Assembly: GCA_013396655.1 (NCBI GenBank)
Contig: WBMV01001233.1
Span: forward strand, 533 to 64,532
DNA: 64,000 nucleotides
Direction: 5' to 3'
Source: Campylorhamphus procurvoides
Lineage: Eukaryota; Chordata; Aves; Passeriformes; Dendrocolaptidae
Shown here: positions 1-11,917 of the stretch, piece after piece
Layout: each line of letters begins with the position of its first letter
Numbering within the stretch: the stretch's first letter is position 1
The notes under the pieces: model-generated
The model's database searches: none
The model's input: the letters and a program-made list of their open reading frames with translations, nothing else
What the model was told of the DNA's origin: nothing
Made by a program: the position numbers and the translations under genes

Positions 1-957
1 TCCTGCTTTGCAGAGGCTGCTGAGCTCTTTGGGCTGGAAGTCAGCTTAAAGAAGACAGGAGTTCTCTACCAACCTGCATCTCAGGAAGTCTTCCATCATC
101 CCCACATCACCATAGGTGGATAAGAGCTTAAGTCAATCCAGCAGTTCAGCTATCTGGGAAGCATCATTTCCTCAGATGGTAAGATTAAAAAAGAGATAGA
201 CAACAGGTTAGCAAAGGCATACAGAGCTTTAGGAAAACTCCACAAAAGAGTCTGGTGCAATAAACACCAGAACAAAAAACAGATAAAAGAACAAAGATTA
301 GTGTCTACAGAGCCACTGTACTGCCTACTCTTCTGTAGGGGTCTGAATCATGGGTCATCTACCGCCACCACCTGCAACTCCTTGAGTGCTTCCATCAGTG
401 CTGCCTCCATACAATCCTAAACATCCACTGGTCTCATTACGTGACTAATGTGTCTGTCCTTGAACAGGCAGAGATCACCAGTATTGAGGCTGTGCTGCTG
501 AAAACGCAGCTGCGCTGGGCAGGGCACGTCTCCAGGATGGGGGATCACCGCCTCCCTAAGACTGTGCTCTATGGGGAACTTGCCACTGGCTGCCACAAGA
601 GAGGAACCCCAAAGAAGAGATACAAGGACTCCCTGAAACAATACCTCAGCCTTGGCCATATTGACCACCATCAATGGTCCACTCTGGCCTTCAATCAAGA
701 GAAATGGAGACACACCATCCATTACACTGCTGCTTCCTTTGAGAACACACGTAGAATCAGTCTGGAGGAAAAAAGGCAACGCAGGAAGAACCGTGCCTTG
801 CCAATAGTGCCGATGGAGACTTTCTGCTGTGCCTTTTGCAACTGGACTTGCCTATCTCACGCTGGCCTTTTTAGGCATCAGTGCATTTGCAGCAAGCATG
901 GGTAAAGCCCTTCCCAAATCTTCATTCACGAAGCCAAGCCATGATGATGATGGTGAT
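1..957 (+). mobile_element. RTE-like non-LTR retrotransposon, 3' part (truncated by window start)
   Basis: Translation of the first 950 bases gives the end of a reverse transcriptase and its C-terminal tail. One frame from base 10 reads AEAAELFGLEVSLKKT and then FSYLGSIISSDGKI from about 145, the conserved block that follows the catalytic FADD motif, which would lie upstream of the window. An in-frame TAA sits at 121-123 and a frameshift falls near 290-340. The frame then reads ESWVIYRHHLQLLE and continues to 905. A short ATG/GATG-rich stretch at about 940-957 looks like the microsatellite tail of RTE-type LINEs. The copy is dead. AviRTE of birds is a candidate family, but this is recalled and not computed; another RTE or RTE-X family is possible. 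Confidence 0.8.
441..905 (+). pseudogene. C-terminal domain of the RTE-like reverse transcriptase (fragment)
   Basis: This is an uninterrupted 154-codon piece of the retrotransposon polyprotein, not a stand-alone gene. It carries the family signature LRWAGHVSRMGDHRLPK, then YGEL and KKRYKDSLK, and a basic EEKRQRRKNR stretch. It ends in a cysteine/histidine cluster (CAFC, then a histidine 13 residues on, followed by Cys) that matches the C-terminal zinc-finger-like tail common in these elements and is thought to bind nucleic acid. The reading frame is also open upstream of the ATG at 441, back to about 345 with the same homology, so the ATG is internal. The function is lost because the frame is broken upstream. 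Confidence 0.75.
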
Positions 958-2874
958 GTAAAATAAAACTATAAAAAAGAATACATAATTCTATTTTTTT
1001 TCTTTACTTGAGATATAGATAAGACAGTATTTCTGAGGTTTAGCTGGACAGACTTAAGAACCCCATGTAACAAATGGGACACTTTGAAGTATGAGTTAGT
1101 GCATGTAGATGTCTACTTAGAAGTATCTGACTCCTATAAGTTATACATTAATTCGTGGGGAGTGAAATATTCATTTATGATAATGGTGTAATATATTACT
1201 ACAGCCAAATTTACTGCCCCTCAAGAGAAAAATTATGAACTTTCATGGAACTCTGATGCTGATATGTTAAAGAACTTATACTGACCAGAATTTTAATATA
1301 ATACACTTAGCAAATAAAATTCCAGAGCCCTAAGGCTGTATATGATCATCTTCATCTAACCACCCTAAACCTTGATGACTTCTCCGGAGCTCTACCTAGG
1401 CAGTACACATTGTAGTACTATAGTATTTGGCTTTTTTCTCTAAATAAAAATATCAGTGTTATGTTGAAGATATATGTTGTGTTATAAACAACATAGATAA
1501 TTTCTCAAAGATTAATAGATGGTGGAAGTTAAGGTCTCATGAATGTAACATAGTTCATGTCTACTTGGAATCTACTTGAAATCATTATAGGCATTTGGCA
1601 GTAATGCATTTGAATACTTCTTCCTAACTAAACAGATAAATTACTGCAAATGTCATATTCAATAGCTAGTGTCAAGACCAAGTTAGCATATAAATTTCAT
1701 ATTATTAGTTAAATAGATAAGGGTTAGTTGAAAAATCCTTGTGTTTTCATATCCTAGAGCATAAATGTTACTTTTAAATATTAAAACTAGGAAGATGCTA
1801 AATAAATATTTCAGGTTTATAATCAAACTCTCTTATTAATACAAGGTCATTAAGAAATATCTAATAGTGTTTAGAAACAGAACCTTAAAAATATTTAATT
1901 AAGGTTCTATGTACATAGGTTTCAGTTTTCTATGAATATAAGTAAGTCATTAGTAGTGTAATACCACATGTAAGGTCCATAAGGTACATTATTTGCTATA
2001 ACCGGTTAAATAAGTGTTGTAAGACTTATTTAAACACACATTCACATGACAGACTGCTGTAATGATCCATGACAACATGTATACATCCCACACAGTTATC
2101 TTTTGAACAACCCTAATTCATCATGGGAAACAGAATGTGTAACTTTCTGCTCCAGAAAAAATTGACCATTAACATTTGAATTAAAAGAGAATACCCTCAA
2201 TTTCTAGTATTCACTGCCTTAGAAGACTGTACTCTAACACATAATCATAGAAAACTTTTTTTTTGATAACACATTAAAATTTCTGAAATAAAGCCTTTTG
2301 AACTGTTATTTTTTATTGGCTATGAAAACTCTGTACTAGCCAATGTGTAAATCAATGTGATGGAGATAAAAGATGAAAATCAAACTACTAAAACATATTT
2401 GGATGCACATTCTAACATCCTTTATTTATCTTGATCTTGATAAGACCTGAAATGTCCATTAAGACATGAAGCTCTTCTAGAAGATCCATATTATTATTGA
2501 CTGTGTTTAAGACCCCAGAGCTACAATCTCAACCAGGAGTTTTACTTCAAAAATATACAAGACTTAAAAAATTCTTCCACTGACTCTTTAGAAGAACCCT
2601 TGGTTCTTTAGCTCCTTGAGGTAGCATAAAGAGAAGGTGCTGCCCATGTTTTCTCACGAGTACTTTTACTGACAAACTTTAAGAAATAGGAGATCTTGTC
2701 AAAAACTTTAAGGGTAGCATGCAATCAAAACAAAGCATTTCACAAAGCTATGACTTAGCACATACTAACCCATACAACTTATCAAAATCCAACTCATTTG
2801 TCCCCAAGTTGCCCAAAATTTTAAGCAAGGCAATTAAGGAGTAAAGAGAGAAAGATAAGAGAAAAATAGTTACC
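958..2874. other. AT-rich unique sequence, no gene seen
   Basis: No frame longer than chance, no RNA gene and no recognised repeat. There are short poly-T and poly-A runs (for example near 992 and 2256) only. Confidence 0.6.
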
Positions 2875-3190
2875 ACCAGAGAGTCCCAAGCAAGCCCAGC
2901 TTCCACATGGTCAGGTGGTAAGTCTCAAGCAAAGATGGAGACCATGTGCTGCTGTTCTGATGTACTTTGGCCTTCTGTGGCCAGAAGGGACCTTCCAGGG
3001 TGGGACTTGTGGCCCACTGACCATTCTGTGGCTACAGGGGAGGGTAAGGGATAGCGCTTCAATTGTGTTAGCCAGTCTAAGGCTGGTTTAGGGCTTCCAG
3101 GGTGTGGAAATAGGCCATGCTCATGAGCTGCCTTTGACTGACAGCTGCCCTGGGGTCACCGCGTAAGGCTTACAGGGGCTGGCATGTGGG
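2875..3190. other. GC-richer block, unclassified (possibly old LTR-derived)
   Basis: About 315 bases clearly richer in G+C than their flanks, with CpG dinucleotides and repeated AAGTCTC/GAGTCCCAAGC wording, plus a local GGCCAGAAGGGACCTTCCAGG near-palindrome. No open frame of note. The abrupt composition change suggests an old inserted repeat, perhaps an ERV piece, but I cannot name a family. Confidence 0.3.
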
Positions 3191-3301
3191 ATACAGCATT
3201 AAGCATATAAGCACGAGCAAAGTTATCCACAATAAGAATGGCTATTACTTTTTATTAATTTTATGGATTCTGATAAGGCAACTTTCATTAGAATGTTTTT
3301 T

Positions 3302-4258
3302 TCACAGTATCACAGTATCAATTAAGTTGGAAAAGACCTCTGAGATCACTGAGTCTAACCTATGACTGAACACCATCATGTCAACTATATCACGGCATTG
3401 AGTGCCAGATCCAGTCTTCCCTTAAACATCTCTAGGGATAGTGACTACATCGCCTCCCTGGACAATCCATTCCAATGTCTAATCATCCTTTATGTGAAGA
3501 AATTCCTTCTAATGTCCAACCTAAACCTCCCTTGGTGCAGCTTAATACCATGTCTTCTTGTCCTGTTGATTGGGAGCAGAGGCCAACCCTGCTTTCAGGT
3601 AGTTGTCGAGAGTGATAAGGTGTGCCCTGAGCCTCCTCTTCTCCAGGCTAAACAGCTACACCTTTGTAAGTCGATCCTCACAGGACTTGTGCTCCAGATC
3701 CTTCACAATCTTTGTTTCCCTTCTATAGACATACTCCACAGACAGACACCTATGGGGCTGTCTGTCACATCAATGTCTTTCATGTTAGGGAGGGGTCCAG
3801 AACTGGACACAGAACTTGAGGTGTGATCTCAGCAGTGCTGAGTACAGAGGGACAATCACTTCCCTCGTCCTGCTGACCACACTGATACAAGCCAGGATTC
3901 CACCGGCCTTCTTGGCCACCTGGACACACTTCTGGCTCATGTTCACCTGGCTGTCAACCAGCATCTCCAGGTCTTTCTCTGCTGAACGCTGTCCAGTCTC
4001 TCTGCCCCCAGCATGTAGTGCTGCATGAGGTTGTTGTGATTCAAGTGCAGGACCTGGCATTACACCTTATTGAACTTGGTACTGTGGGCCTTGGCCCATC
4101 AATCCAGCCTGTCCAGACTACCCTGCAGAGCCTTCCTGCCCTCCAGCAGATTGACACTCCCATTAAACTTGGTGTCATCTATGAATTTGTTAAGGGTAAA
4201 CTCAATCCCATCATCCAGATCATCAATAAAGATATTAAATGTTTATTTTCTTTAGACA
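3302..4258 (-). mobile_element. CR1 LINE copy, 5'-truncated, 3' end intact
   Basis: Read on the minus strand, this copy starts inside the reverse transcriptase palm, ahead of a FIDD motif (4173-4184) that stands where CR1 has catalytic FADD. It runs through [15 protein letters not shown] and [11 protein letters not shown] to the C-terminus (best frame 3785-4060), then into the 3' UTR. The 3' end is marked by the CR1 sequence whose complement is AAGTTGGAAAAGACCTCTGAG, followed by two octamer-like CACAGTAT repeats at 3304-3320. Stops and frameshifts break it. 5' truncation with a retained 3' end is the normal outcome of CR1 target-primed insertion. Confidence 0.93.
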
Positions 4259-6159
4259 ACTGAAATAAAATACCATCCTAAAATGGCTTAAAACTATTGT
4301 TACTCTTCATGCAAGATTAAAAATCATCTACAAAGGTAATGTATATACTACAGCAACCTAACTGAGCATGTTTCAATACAGAAAATGTCCTTGATGACAG
4401 CATCAGAAAAAAAAAACACAATGATTTTACCTTGAGTAAATGAACACACAAATTGACTTTGCAAATGTGAAAACACCTTTTTTTTTTCCTCTTACTTTTT
4501 TTTTCTTTCTTTCTTGCTACTCCATCCTAAAAAAAGTGGTGTTTCTGTGTGGTAGGAGAACTAGAAATAGTTTTGGTAAGTGAAAAACACTAATCATCAC
4601 TCTTATTTCCATGTTCACAGTTTATCTATCCATACATCATTTCCCCACTTTCTTAAAAAGGTCTCACTAGTTCCGTGACAGCATTATTATTCCTGTTCTA
4701 GACTGTCAGTGTCAGAAGTGTGCATATCCATGCATCTTTTTCCCCACCTTGGTGAATTTATGAAGTGGCATACAGTTGAGATTTAATTGGAAGACTCTTG
4801 TTCAGTATGCCACTGTTCAGTCTGTTTTAATCTCAAGAGAACACAAGGAAATAAATCAAGTATATCTTTAGTGCATTCATTTCAAGTGATGCTTGTTAAA
4901 TCAAAAATTAAAGATGCTGGAGTAGCACCTGCCTTCTTGGGAGGTAGCAGGCATATCTTTATACAAGACTAATACTTAGTATGAATTGTCTGGTACACTA
5001 AAAGAATTTTACTTCTTCTTTATCAAGTTCTGCTTCCCCACCTTGCCTCCTAGCACCCAGTCACTTCTTTCTGATGTAACTTCAGTGACGGTAATTTTTT
5101 TCTACAGAAAAATGTGGAAGGAATGTGAAATGGAATTCAGTCAGTTTATGAGCACCGTGAATACATAGGAAAAGGTCCTTTAGTTTTTGGTTTTTTTTTA
5201 GTTTTTAGTCCTTCATTAGATTAAAGGAATAGTTTGCAAAATTCGTTTATTCTCTTTTTTCTAACTTAAGAGTTTACATTCTTCAATACCCTGCTATTTC
5301 TACTCCTACTGTTCATTTAAATGTTAAAAAGACAGATTAATTTCAACTGCAGGAGCTGTTGAAATACCATAAATTACCTGGCTTAATGCAAAGAAATTCA
5401 GAGCTTAGAAAGAAGTTCATCCTGCTATGCATGCATGGCCTCACTTCAAGTATTAAACTGGTCTCAAAACAATGACCATTCTTTGTTGCAATATTGAGGT
5501 TTAACTAGATGACATGTGGGGCCCAATTCTGATCCTATTAAAATCAGTGGGATTTCATTCTTATTAGGATTTGAATATAATTATAAACCCTTTCATTTTT
5601 CATAAAACTTACCTATTTTTTATTCAGTCTCTTCTCTATTTCAAAGGTTATGTCAGAACAATGAATTTAAAAGAATCAAAGAAAAAATAGAGAAAGGACC
5701 TGTTCTTGCTCATTTGAGTATTCTTCAAAGTGTCATGGCTAAATATCTCAGGAGGGATTTCTGGGATATGCTTGGACATGAGTTAGCATTGTACATTGCT
5801 AATAGAACCTGAAATAAAGAAGACTCTTGAGAAGCAGGGGACTTAGACCTAGACCTACTAAAATTAGGTCTCTCATTTAAAAATTCTGCTTATGTGTGCT
5901 GCAGTCACAGCAAAGACTATTACGCAGTAGAAACAGAGACAAGTACCAAGTTTGACAAGAGTATTAAAGCTATTAAATATTTTTTTTTAAAATAATCATT
6001 GGAGAAAACTGTCACCTTATAAAATAATTTCTTTAAAGTCAGAATGTAAATATTCTGAGAGAACTACAACTGACGGATGAGCCTATAGAATAATTAGTAG
6101 TTTTTGTCTGTGGTCAAGAGAAAATATCCAGCACACATCTGGGCAAACACATCATGTGG
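4259..6159. other. AT-rich unique sequence with a possible ancient repeat remnant
   Basis: No gene recognised. Bases 5519-5590 (GGGCCCAATTCTGATCCTAT, then AAAATCAGTGGGATT) resemble wording common in an old amniote interspersed repeat; this is a recollection, not a match I could compute. T-rich tracts occur at 4480-4515 and 5185-5200. Confidence 0.4.
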
Positions 6160-7040
6160 TGAATGAGCCATTGGCTCACTGGTCAAGCACAGAGGGGTGA
6201 CATCAAACTGGTGACCTCTCACTAGTGGGATTCCAGAGGGCTGCATCTCAGGCCCTGTGCTCTTGGGCATCTTCATAAATGATTAGGATGCAGAACTGGA
6301 AGGGATATTAAGAAAGTTTGCAGATAATACAGATCTGGGAGGAGCTGTTGACTCCCTAAAAGGCAGGGAAGGCTTGTAGAGAGACCTTGACAAATTGGAG
6401 GACTGGGCAATCAGAAGCCATATGAAGTTCAACAAGGAAAAGTGTTGGATTCTGTACCTAGGATGGGGCAATCCTGGATGTTTGTACAGATTGGGGAATT
6501 ACATGCTGAAAAACACTGCCATGGAAAGGGACCTGGGGATCCTGGTCGATGGCAAGTATGAGTCAGCAGTGCCCTGATACCCAGGAGGGCCAAACGTGTC
6601 CTGGGGGCATCAGGCATAGCATTGCCAACTGGTCAAGGAAGGGGATTGTCCTGCTCTGCTATACAGTGGGGCAGACTCACCTTGCATATTTTGTGCAGTT
6701 TTGGGTCCCATAAGAAAGATATTAAGCATTTAGCGGGTGTCCAAAGGAGGGCAACAAAGATGGTGAAGGGCCTTGAGTGGAAGCCGTATGAGTAGTGGCT
6801 GAAATCATTAGTTCTATTCAGCCTGGAGAAGAGGAGGCTGAGGGGAGACATCATTGCCCATACTACAACTTTCTTGTGAGGGGAAGAAGAGGCAAAAGCA
6901 CGTTCATTCCAAATGGACGATACTCTCAGGCACATGATATGACTCTTGGGGCTAGTCCTGTTCAGGGGTGGGAGTTGGACATAAGGATCCTTTTGAGTCC
7001 CTTTCAACTCAGCATATTCAGTGACTCTGTGATTTGTATC
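6160..7040 (+). mobile_element. CR1 LINE copy, 5'-truncated
   Basis: The plus strand reads through CR1 reverse transcriptase: a TTTGCAGATAATACAGATCT segment at about 6317-6336 (FADN in place of FADD), the MKFNKEKC block at about 6421, ERDLGILVDGK at about 6526, then the octamer-free 3' UTR ending near CAGTGACTCTGTGATT (7018-7033). Several indels and stops, including one in the KTFxPADS region, make it non-functional. The 881-base length and 3' end placement are typical of an avian CR1. Confidence 0.92.
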
Positions 7041-9034
7041 TTTTTGACTAATCCCTCTTTCCTATTTAATTTCAACTGTACATGCATGTCCTTTAAAAAT
7101 GTGTCTAATTAAAATGTGTCTAATTATATTTATCAATCTCTTTGGTAAGGTCCTAATCTTGTAAACAATTTACTATAAGCTGAATGTTGAATGTAGTAAC
7201 AATCACTGTGAAATCATTCTTCTGTATGACTACAGATTGGGGTCAGTTGAAAGATTGAGACACAATAAAATGGCATGTTGGTAAATGTAGTGGTGCCAGT
7301 GCTTGCAAAGCTCTTGTGCAGATTAAAAAAGGTCATGGTTCTTCTGGTGTGCATGTGATACTGTGTGTGATATCTGTTAAAAACTGGTTATATTAATAAT
7401 ATAATATAATAAATAATAACATTATAAGCATAGCAATACTTTCATTATTTTAATTATTAGTCATACAATTAATTTCCCACTCTTAATTCTTGACATTGAC
7501 CTTTAGCCTTAAAGAAGTCTATATCCTTTACATTATTAAATACTCTTTATGTAATTGAGTATTTTTATAGGAAAGTTAACTTCTGTATTTTAATTTAAAA
7601 TGACAATTAAGTCTCATGAATTCCCTTACCCAAAGTGAAACTTAAGTGACTATGTTGGGAACAAACTTTTATTCATAGTACTGTAAGCTATTTTGGGGAT
7701 ATGGAAACAACCAACCAACCATAAAACCTTGAAATTCCGTAATTTTTAACAGAGAGGAAGATCACCTCTTGTGAACTTTCAACAAGTGACAATCTGCTCC
7801 TTAGACTGTCCTATATAAATGTATCTATTTGTGATTCAGAGGTTTTAAGGCATGCTAAATTTATCACAACCTCTTGAAAGATGATCATGTGGTTAACTGC
7901 ATTTAAAATTTAAAATATTTTATTGTGCTGATGAATTGAATGTAACTGTGGCAGAACTGCACATATCTACCCAAGTCAGGACAGGGGAAATATTTTGCTT
8001 ATACACTAATTCTTTACCTGTTCATTTTGAAGTGGTTACAAAAAATTAGCCTTTGGCTTTATTACTCATCTTTTAGAAGACGCTGGTTTGTCGTCACATT
8101 TGTTGGCACATCAAAATAAATTGCAAATCCTTCAGGTTATTTATATTATTCATTAAGTGTAATAAATAATGTTAATCATACTGCATTGATTAATTTAACC
8201 TTCCTTTAAAAAATAGAGGTACACGAAGGAGGGCTGAACATAAGAGGCTGTCAAAGATTTCTCTTTTTCTATGCTCATTCCTCTAGTTCTGATCTATTTT
8301 CGGTACAACCAAAAACTGAATAGAAAACATTTAACCAACATGCTGCAACAATAATCAATATATATTTTTTCTAAATAAAGTAATTTTATTGATTTGAAGA
8401 AAAAAGTTGCAAAAAGGTGAAAAAGAACTTAAATACTAATGAACTGAGCAATTATGAGCAGTTGTAATGTATTTTTAAAGAACTCTGAAATTACTCTGAT
8501 TCCTTCAGAATTAGGCATGACTGGAGGAAGTCTCTTCCAATATTAGTCATGGTGTAGTGGGAGAAGATTGTTAATTATCTTTCTCTACTCCACTGGACAA
8601 CAAGAGTTGTAGCTACATCTTTTAATGCCTAGGTCCAGAATGGGTTCTTGAAACAGACAGTATAAAACAAAAAGGTGAGGATCTGTAGATCAAGACTTGT
8701 AGTGTAAATGATCTAAAATACAAACGTATCAGTTTAATTTCCTCCAGTGAACACAAGGAAAAGCTGAGAGAATGAAATTTGTTCATTCTTAGAGAAAAGA
8801 ATACTAAAAGAAACATTGTTTTCAACAATTTTACAGGACAGTATAGAAAAGACAGAGTCAAATTTGTCACAGAGACTAAAAGTGATAGGCCAGGAGGCAG
8901 CAGGCACAAGATGCAACAAGGGCAATTCTGATTAATTATTAAAGAGTTCTTTTTTTCTTTCTTTTGTTTTTTGGGTTTTTTTTTTGCCACTGAGAACAAG
9001 GGTAGTCCTACAATGAAACAGACTAGAATCTTCA
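7041..9034. other. AT-rich unique sequence, no gene seen
   Basis: Contains AT microsatellite-like sequence at 7395-7430 and a T-rich tract at 8949-8985. Open frames here are short and of low-complexity composition. Confidence 0.6.
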
Positions 9035-9155
9035 TCCTTGGAGATATTTACATGACAAAGCACTGAGCAACCTGATCTAAGCTGTTCCTGCTTTAAGCAG
9101 GTTTATGGACCAAATGACATCCACAGGTTCCCTCCAATCTCTATCATACTATGAT
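9035..9155 (+). mobile_element. CR1 LINE 3' end fragment
   Basis: The CR1 3' terminal wording CTTGGAGATATTTACATGAC is followed by a GAGCAACCTGATCTAAGCTG segment and CACAGGTTCCCTCCAATCTC, ending in degenerate octamers (ATACTATGATG). It is a heavily 5'-truncated copy of about 120 bases. Confidence 0.88.
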
Positions 9156-10916
9156 GCTAGTGAGGTCTAAGGGACTGAATGACCATTCCTAAATAGGGCA
9201 CATTGGGTGTGCTCACAGAACATACTTTTTTGCTTAGTTTTGTCTGAACACAATCCTGTTCGTGCCTATTATATTGCTTCATTGTACAAACCAAACCAGA
9301 AGAAAACCCAGAAATAATTAAAATACTCTTTTTAGGGACATACATCTGATGTGGATTAAAACAGTGGTATTGCTACATCCTTGCTGAAACTTGATAAGGA
9401 AGTTGGACAGATAAAAAAATACCATGTAACCAGATCAGAAACTGTGGCACTTACACATTTGAATTGTGTTAATTTGGTTATAATTAGTTTATCATGGAGT
9501 AGATGAGTGTAACTAACAATAGGGAATACATATTTCATAATACCTGTGATGGCAGAATCAGGTATTACACAAGCATTTTCAGAAGCACGAGAGCAATTCA
9601 ACTGCTAAAGGAGCAAAGAAAGATGCATGTGGACAAGAGAAAGAGACTTAACAAGTGTTAAAATGTTCCTTCACAACTGTTATAAAATTGCTAAAGGATG
9701 AGATGAGTACAAAGGAGTGAGAATGGGCAGAACATCCTTTCAAATACATTTGATATTGACTGACAAAACTACAAAAAGAATAAGCAGAATCAGGAACAGA
9801 TGAGCCCTCCCTTATTTTTTTTTTCTTTTTTCCCCAGGATTGGGAGTGGGAATAGCATAAAACTGAGACATTAGGAAGGAAAAGCAGGAAAAAGGAAGAC
9901 AAAACCACTTCAGTTTCTGACTTCTTTCACCAATGAGTTCTCAAATCTAATCACCCACACCTTGATGACCAAGGACCACCAAGGACCACAGTCATCAGCA
10001 CCAGTTATGCAGAATCACCTCTGTGGCATTTTGTACTCATAGATAATTTGAGCTATTAAAGACTAAAATTTTCATCTTCATTGTAATAATTATTAATGAC
10101 ATATAGGAATTAATTATTGGTATGAAGGGTTCTGTGAATGGATGAATTTAGTAAAATTCTGCTTGAAAGTTTAAAACTGGCCTGACTTGTCAGTTTTTTG
10201 TCACAATGATCCCTAATTCCTTAGTTTGTATAGCTCATGGACACATATTCTATTACGACAATCAGCTTAACAGAATAGTAACTTATTAGCTTTCCTACAA
10301 TTTTGCATTTCTCAGTAAAGATACAATTATGTTGAGCTACAGATGTGATCTCTACTACCTGGCCTTTAAAATTAGAAGTCAGGAAAAGGATATATGATCT
10401 TAAGCCTTCTTACCTAATTAGTATCACTTGTGACCAAGCCCATAATATGTCCCTTGCTTGTACAGCTGTGTCATGGAACACTAGAATAAAACTACATTTA
10501 ATAAAAAGTTATTTCCTATTGAAATTTTATCCCAATGTGAACTTCTGGTAAGGCTCAGAAATTCTTTTCATAAAGAGTTACTAGATTCTCATGAAATATC
10601 ACTAATTTTAGCCTAATAAACAGCATAGTTTGGTCCTTACTAAAGACCTTACTAAGGTTTTATCCCCATTAAGAAGGATGTAATACCTTTTTATTCTAGT
10701 CCACACAACAGAACAGAAAGTCTTTCAGAAGCCACATATAAACATGGCCACACTTTGCAATCTTCACATGACTGTACAGTTCAGTTCTGACAAAAGATAA
10801 AAAAACAGCCACATCACTTGCAGACAGCTAAATAATCTAAACATTCACCTAATTGATTCAGATTTTCAGATGTAAAACTACGTTTTCCCTCCAGTGAAAT
10901 TAGGGAAGCTTGATCT
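9156..10916. other. AT-rich unique sequence, no gene seen
   Basis: No coding, RNA or repeat feature recognised apart from a small direct repeat of CCAAGGACCA near 9968-9990 and a T-rich run at 9815-9833. Confidence 0.6.
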
Positions 10917-11786
10917 TTAAACCAGTGTTAGCAGTGTATATACTGACTTAATCATTAACTGGTGTTCCATGGAGACAAGCTGTGGTGGTTTAGTTTGAGT
11001 TGCAATTGACACAGTTTGAGTTACTGGTGGAGTAGCTTGAATCTCAGTAGACTGAATCTCTGGTGGTGCAGTTTGTGTTGCAACTGACATAGTTTGAATC
11101 TCTGGTGATGTAGTTTGGGTCACAATTTCTATAGAACCTGTAGTTTCAGTCTGGGTACCTGATTCAACTAGAGTGTTTTCCATTTCAGTTTGGGTTCCTG
11201 CCTCAATCATAACCTTTTGGAAATGGTCAACTGTGGCTCGATAAGCACTAGCCAGGCCCCAGTACAAAGCAAAGTATCACATATTTGGATCTTCCTCTAG
11301 AAAACGCTCTTCTAACAGATAATGGGCCATCTTATCAGGATCAAGCACTTGTTCTGGTGTGAAATCCCAATAGATGGGAGGTGCTATATGCCCTACCAAC
11401 TTGCCAAATTGTTCCCATATTCCTTGCCACCCAGAGACTGGCCTTTCCAAAGCGCCAGCGAATCCTTTTGAGGTTAGACCTTCCCTAAAATAAGGAAAAT
11501 AATACAACACCACCTTCCCAAAGTTAACTACACATAAGAGTATTACCAAATAATCTGAGAAAGAATTGATACCAAGTTGATGCCAATTGATGCCAAGTTT
11601 AACCTCAGGGATTTGCATTACCAGATCAGTGATGCTAACATTAAATGGAGGAAGATACTTTCTCCAAGAGAAATGGTCATCCATACTCTGCTCCTGTTCC
11701 TGGTCTGTGTGATCAGGAATTGAAGAATGTCCAAATTTTTGCACAAAAATTGCTTGAATTAAGAACAAAATTAGTAAAATGGACAT
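10917..11786 (-). pseudogene. Gag-like N-terminal frame of an ERVL-type endogenous retrovirus, one in-frame stop
   Basis: A reading frame of about 290 codons on the minus strand runs from ATG at 11784-11786 to a stop at 10917, broken only by a TGA at 11277-11279. Both halves are in the same frame. The first half (169 codons) starts with a very hydrophobic stretch (MSILLILFLIQAIFV), has a second hydrophobic segment (VILLCVVNFGKVVLYYF, around residues 95-113) and then an acidic stretch WDFTPEQVLDPDKMAHYLL. The second half contains six TQT tripeptides. The WDFTPEQ, HYLLEERF and WGLASAYRA wording recalls leader/Gag frames of passerine-type ERVs, from memory. The upstream LTR and tRNA-Leu-like primer site support a retroviral origin. 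The hydrophobic N-terminus is odd for Gag, so an accessory or leader protein is an alternative. No pol is seen downstream. Confidence 0.6.
10992..11195 (-). repeat. Array of six TQT motifs within the Gag-like frame
   Basis: On the minus strand the frame encodes TQT six times, in the contexts AGTQTE, SGTQTE, IVTQTT, VATQTA, PVTQTV and IATQTK. The spacings are 13, 12, 14, 19 and 7 residues. The underlying DNA is an imperfect repeat (CAGTTTGxGTTxC on the plus strand). The TQT core is the known anchor of dynein light chain LC8 binding sites. Confidence 0.75.
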
Positions 11787-11900
11787 TGTTTATATATTCT
11801 ACTCCTTGTTCCCAAACAAACCCGGTGTTTATATAAACCAACTCAGTTTTGGCAGTTCTCTCATAGTGTTCTTAAATAATGATTGATATTTACCAAACAA
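11787..11900 (-). other. ERV leader between primer site and Gag-like start
   Basis: About 115 bases between the primer-binding-site-like motif and the ATG at 11786, the usual position of a retroviral 5' leader. No packaging structure can be asserted. Confidence 0.45.
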
Positions 11901-11917
11901 CCTACTTCTGACCAAAA
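11901..11917 (-). other. Degenerate tRNA-Leu primer binding site of ERVL type
   Basis: The minus strand reads TTTGGTCAGAAGTAGG, close to the ERVL tRNA-Leu primer site whose core is TCAGAAGTGGG. It sits just after the LTR and before the leader, exactly where a primer site belongs. Confidence 0.55.

Noticed and set aside
8622..9035. 137-codon minus-strand open frame with hydrophobic stretches
   Set aside because: Composition is noise from poly-A/T tracts, with no domain, splice signals or promoter; it abuts a CR1 tail.
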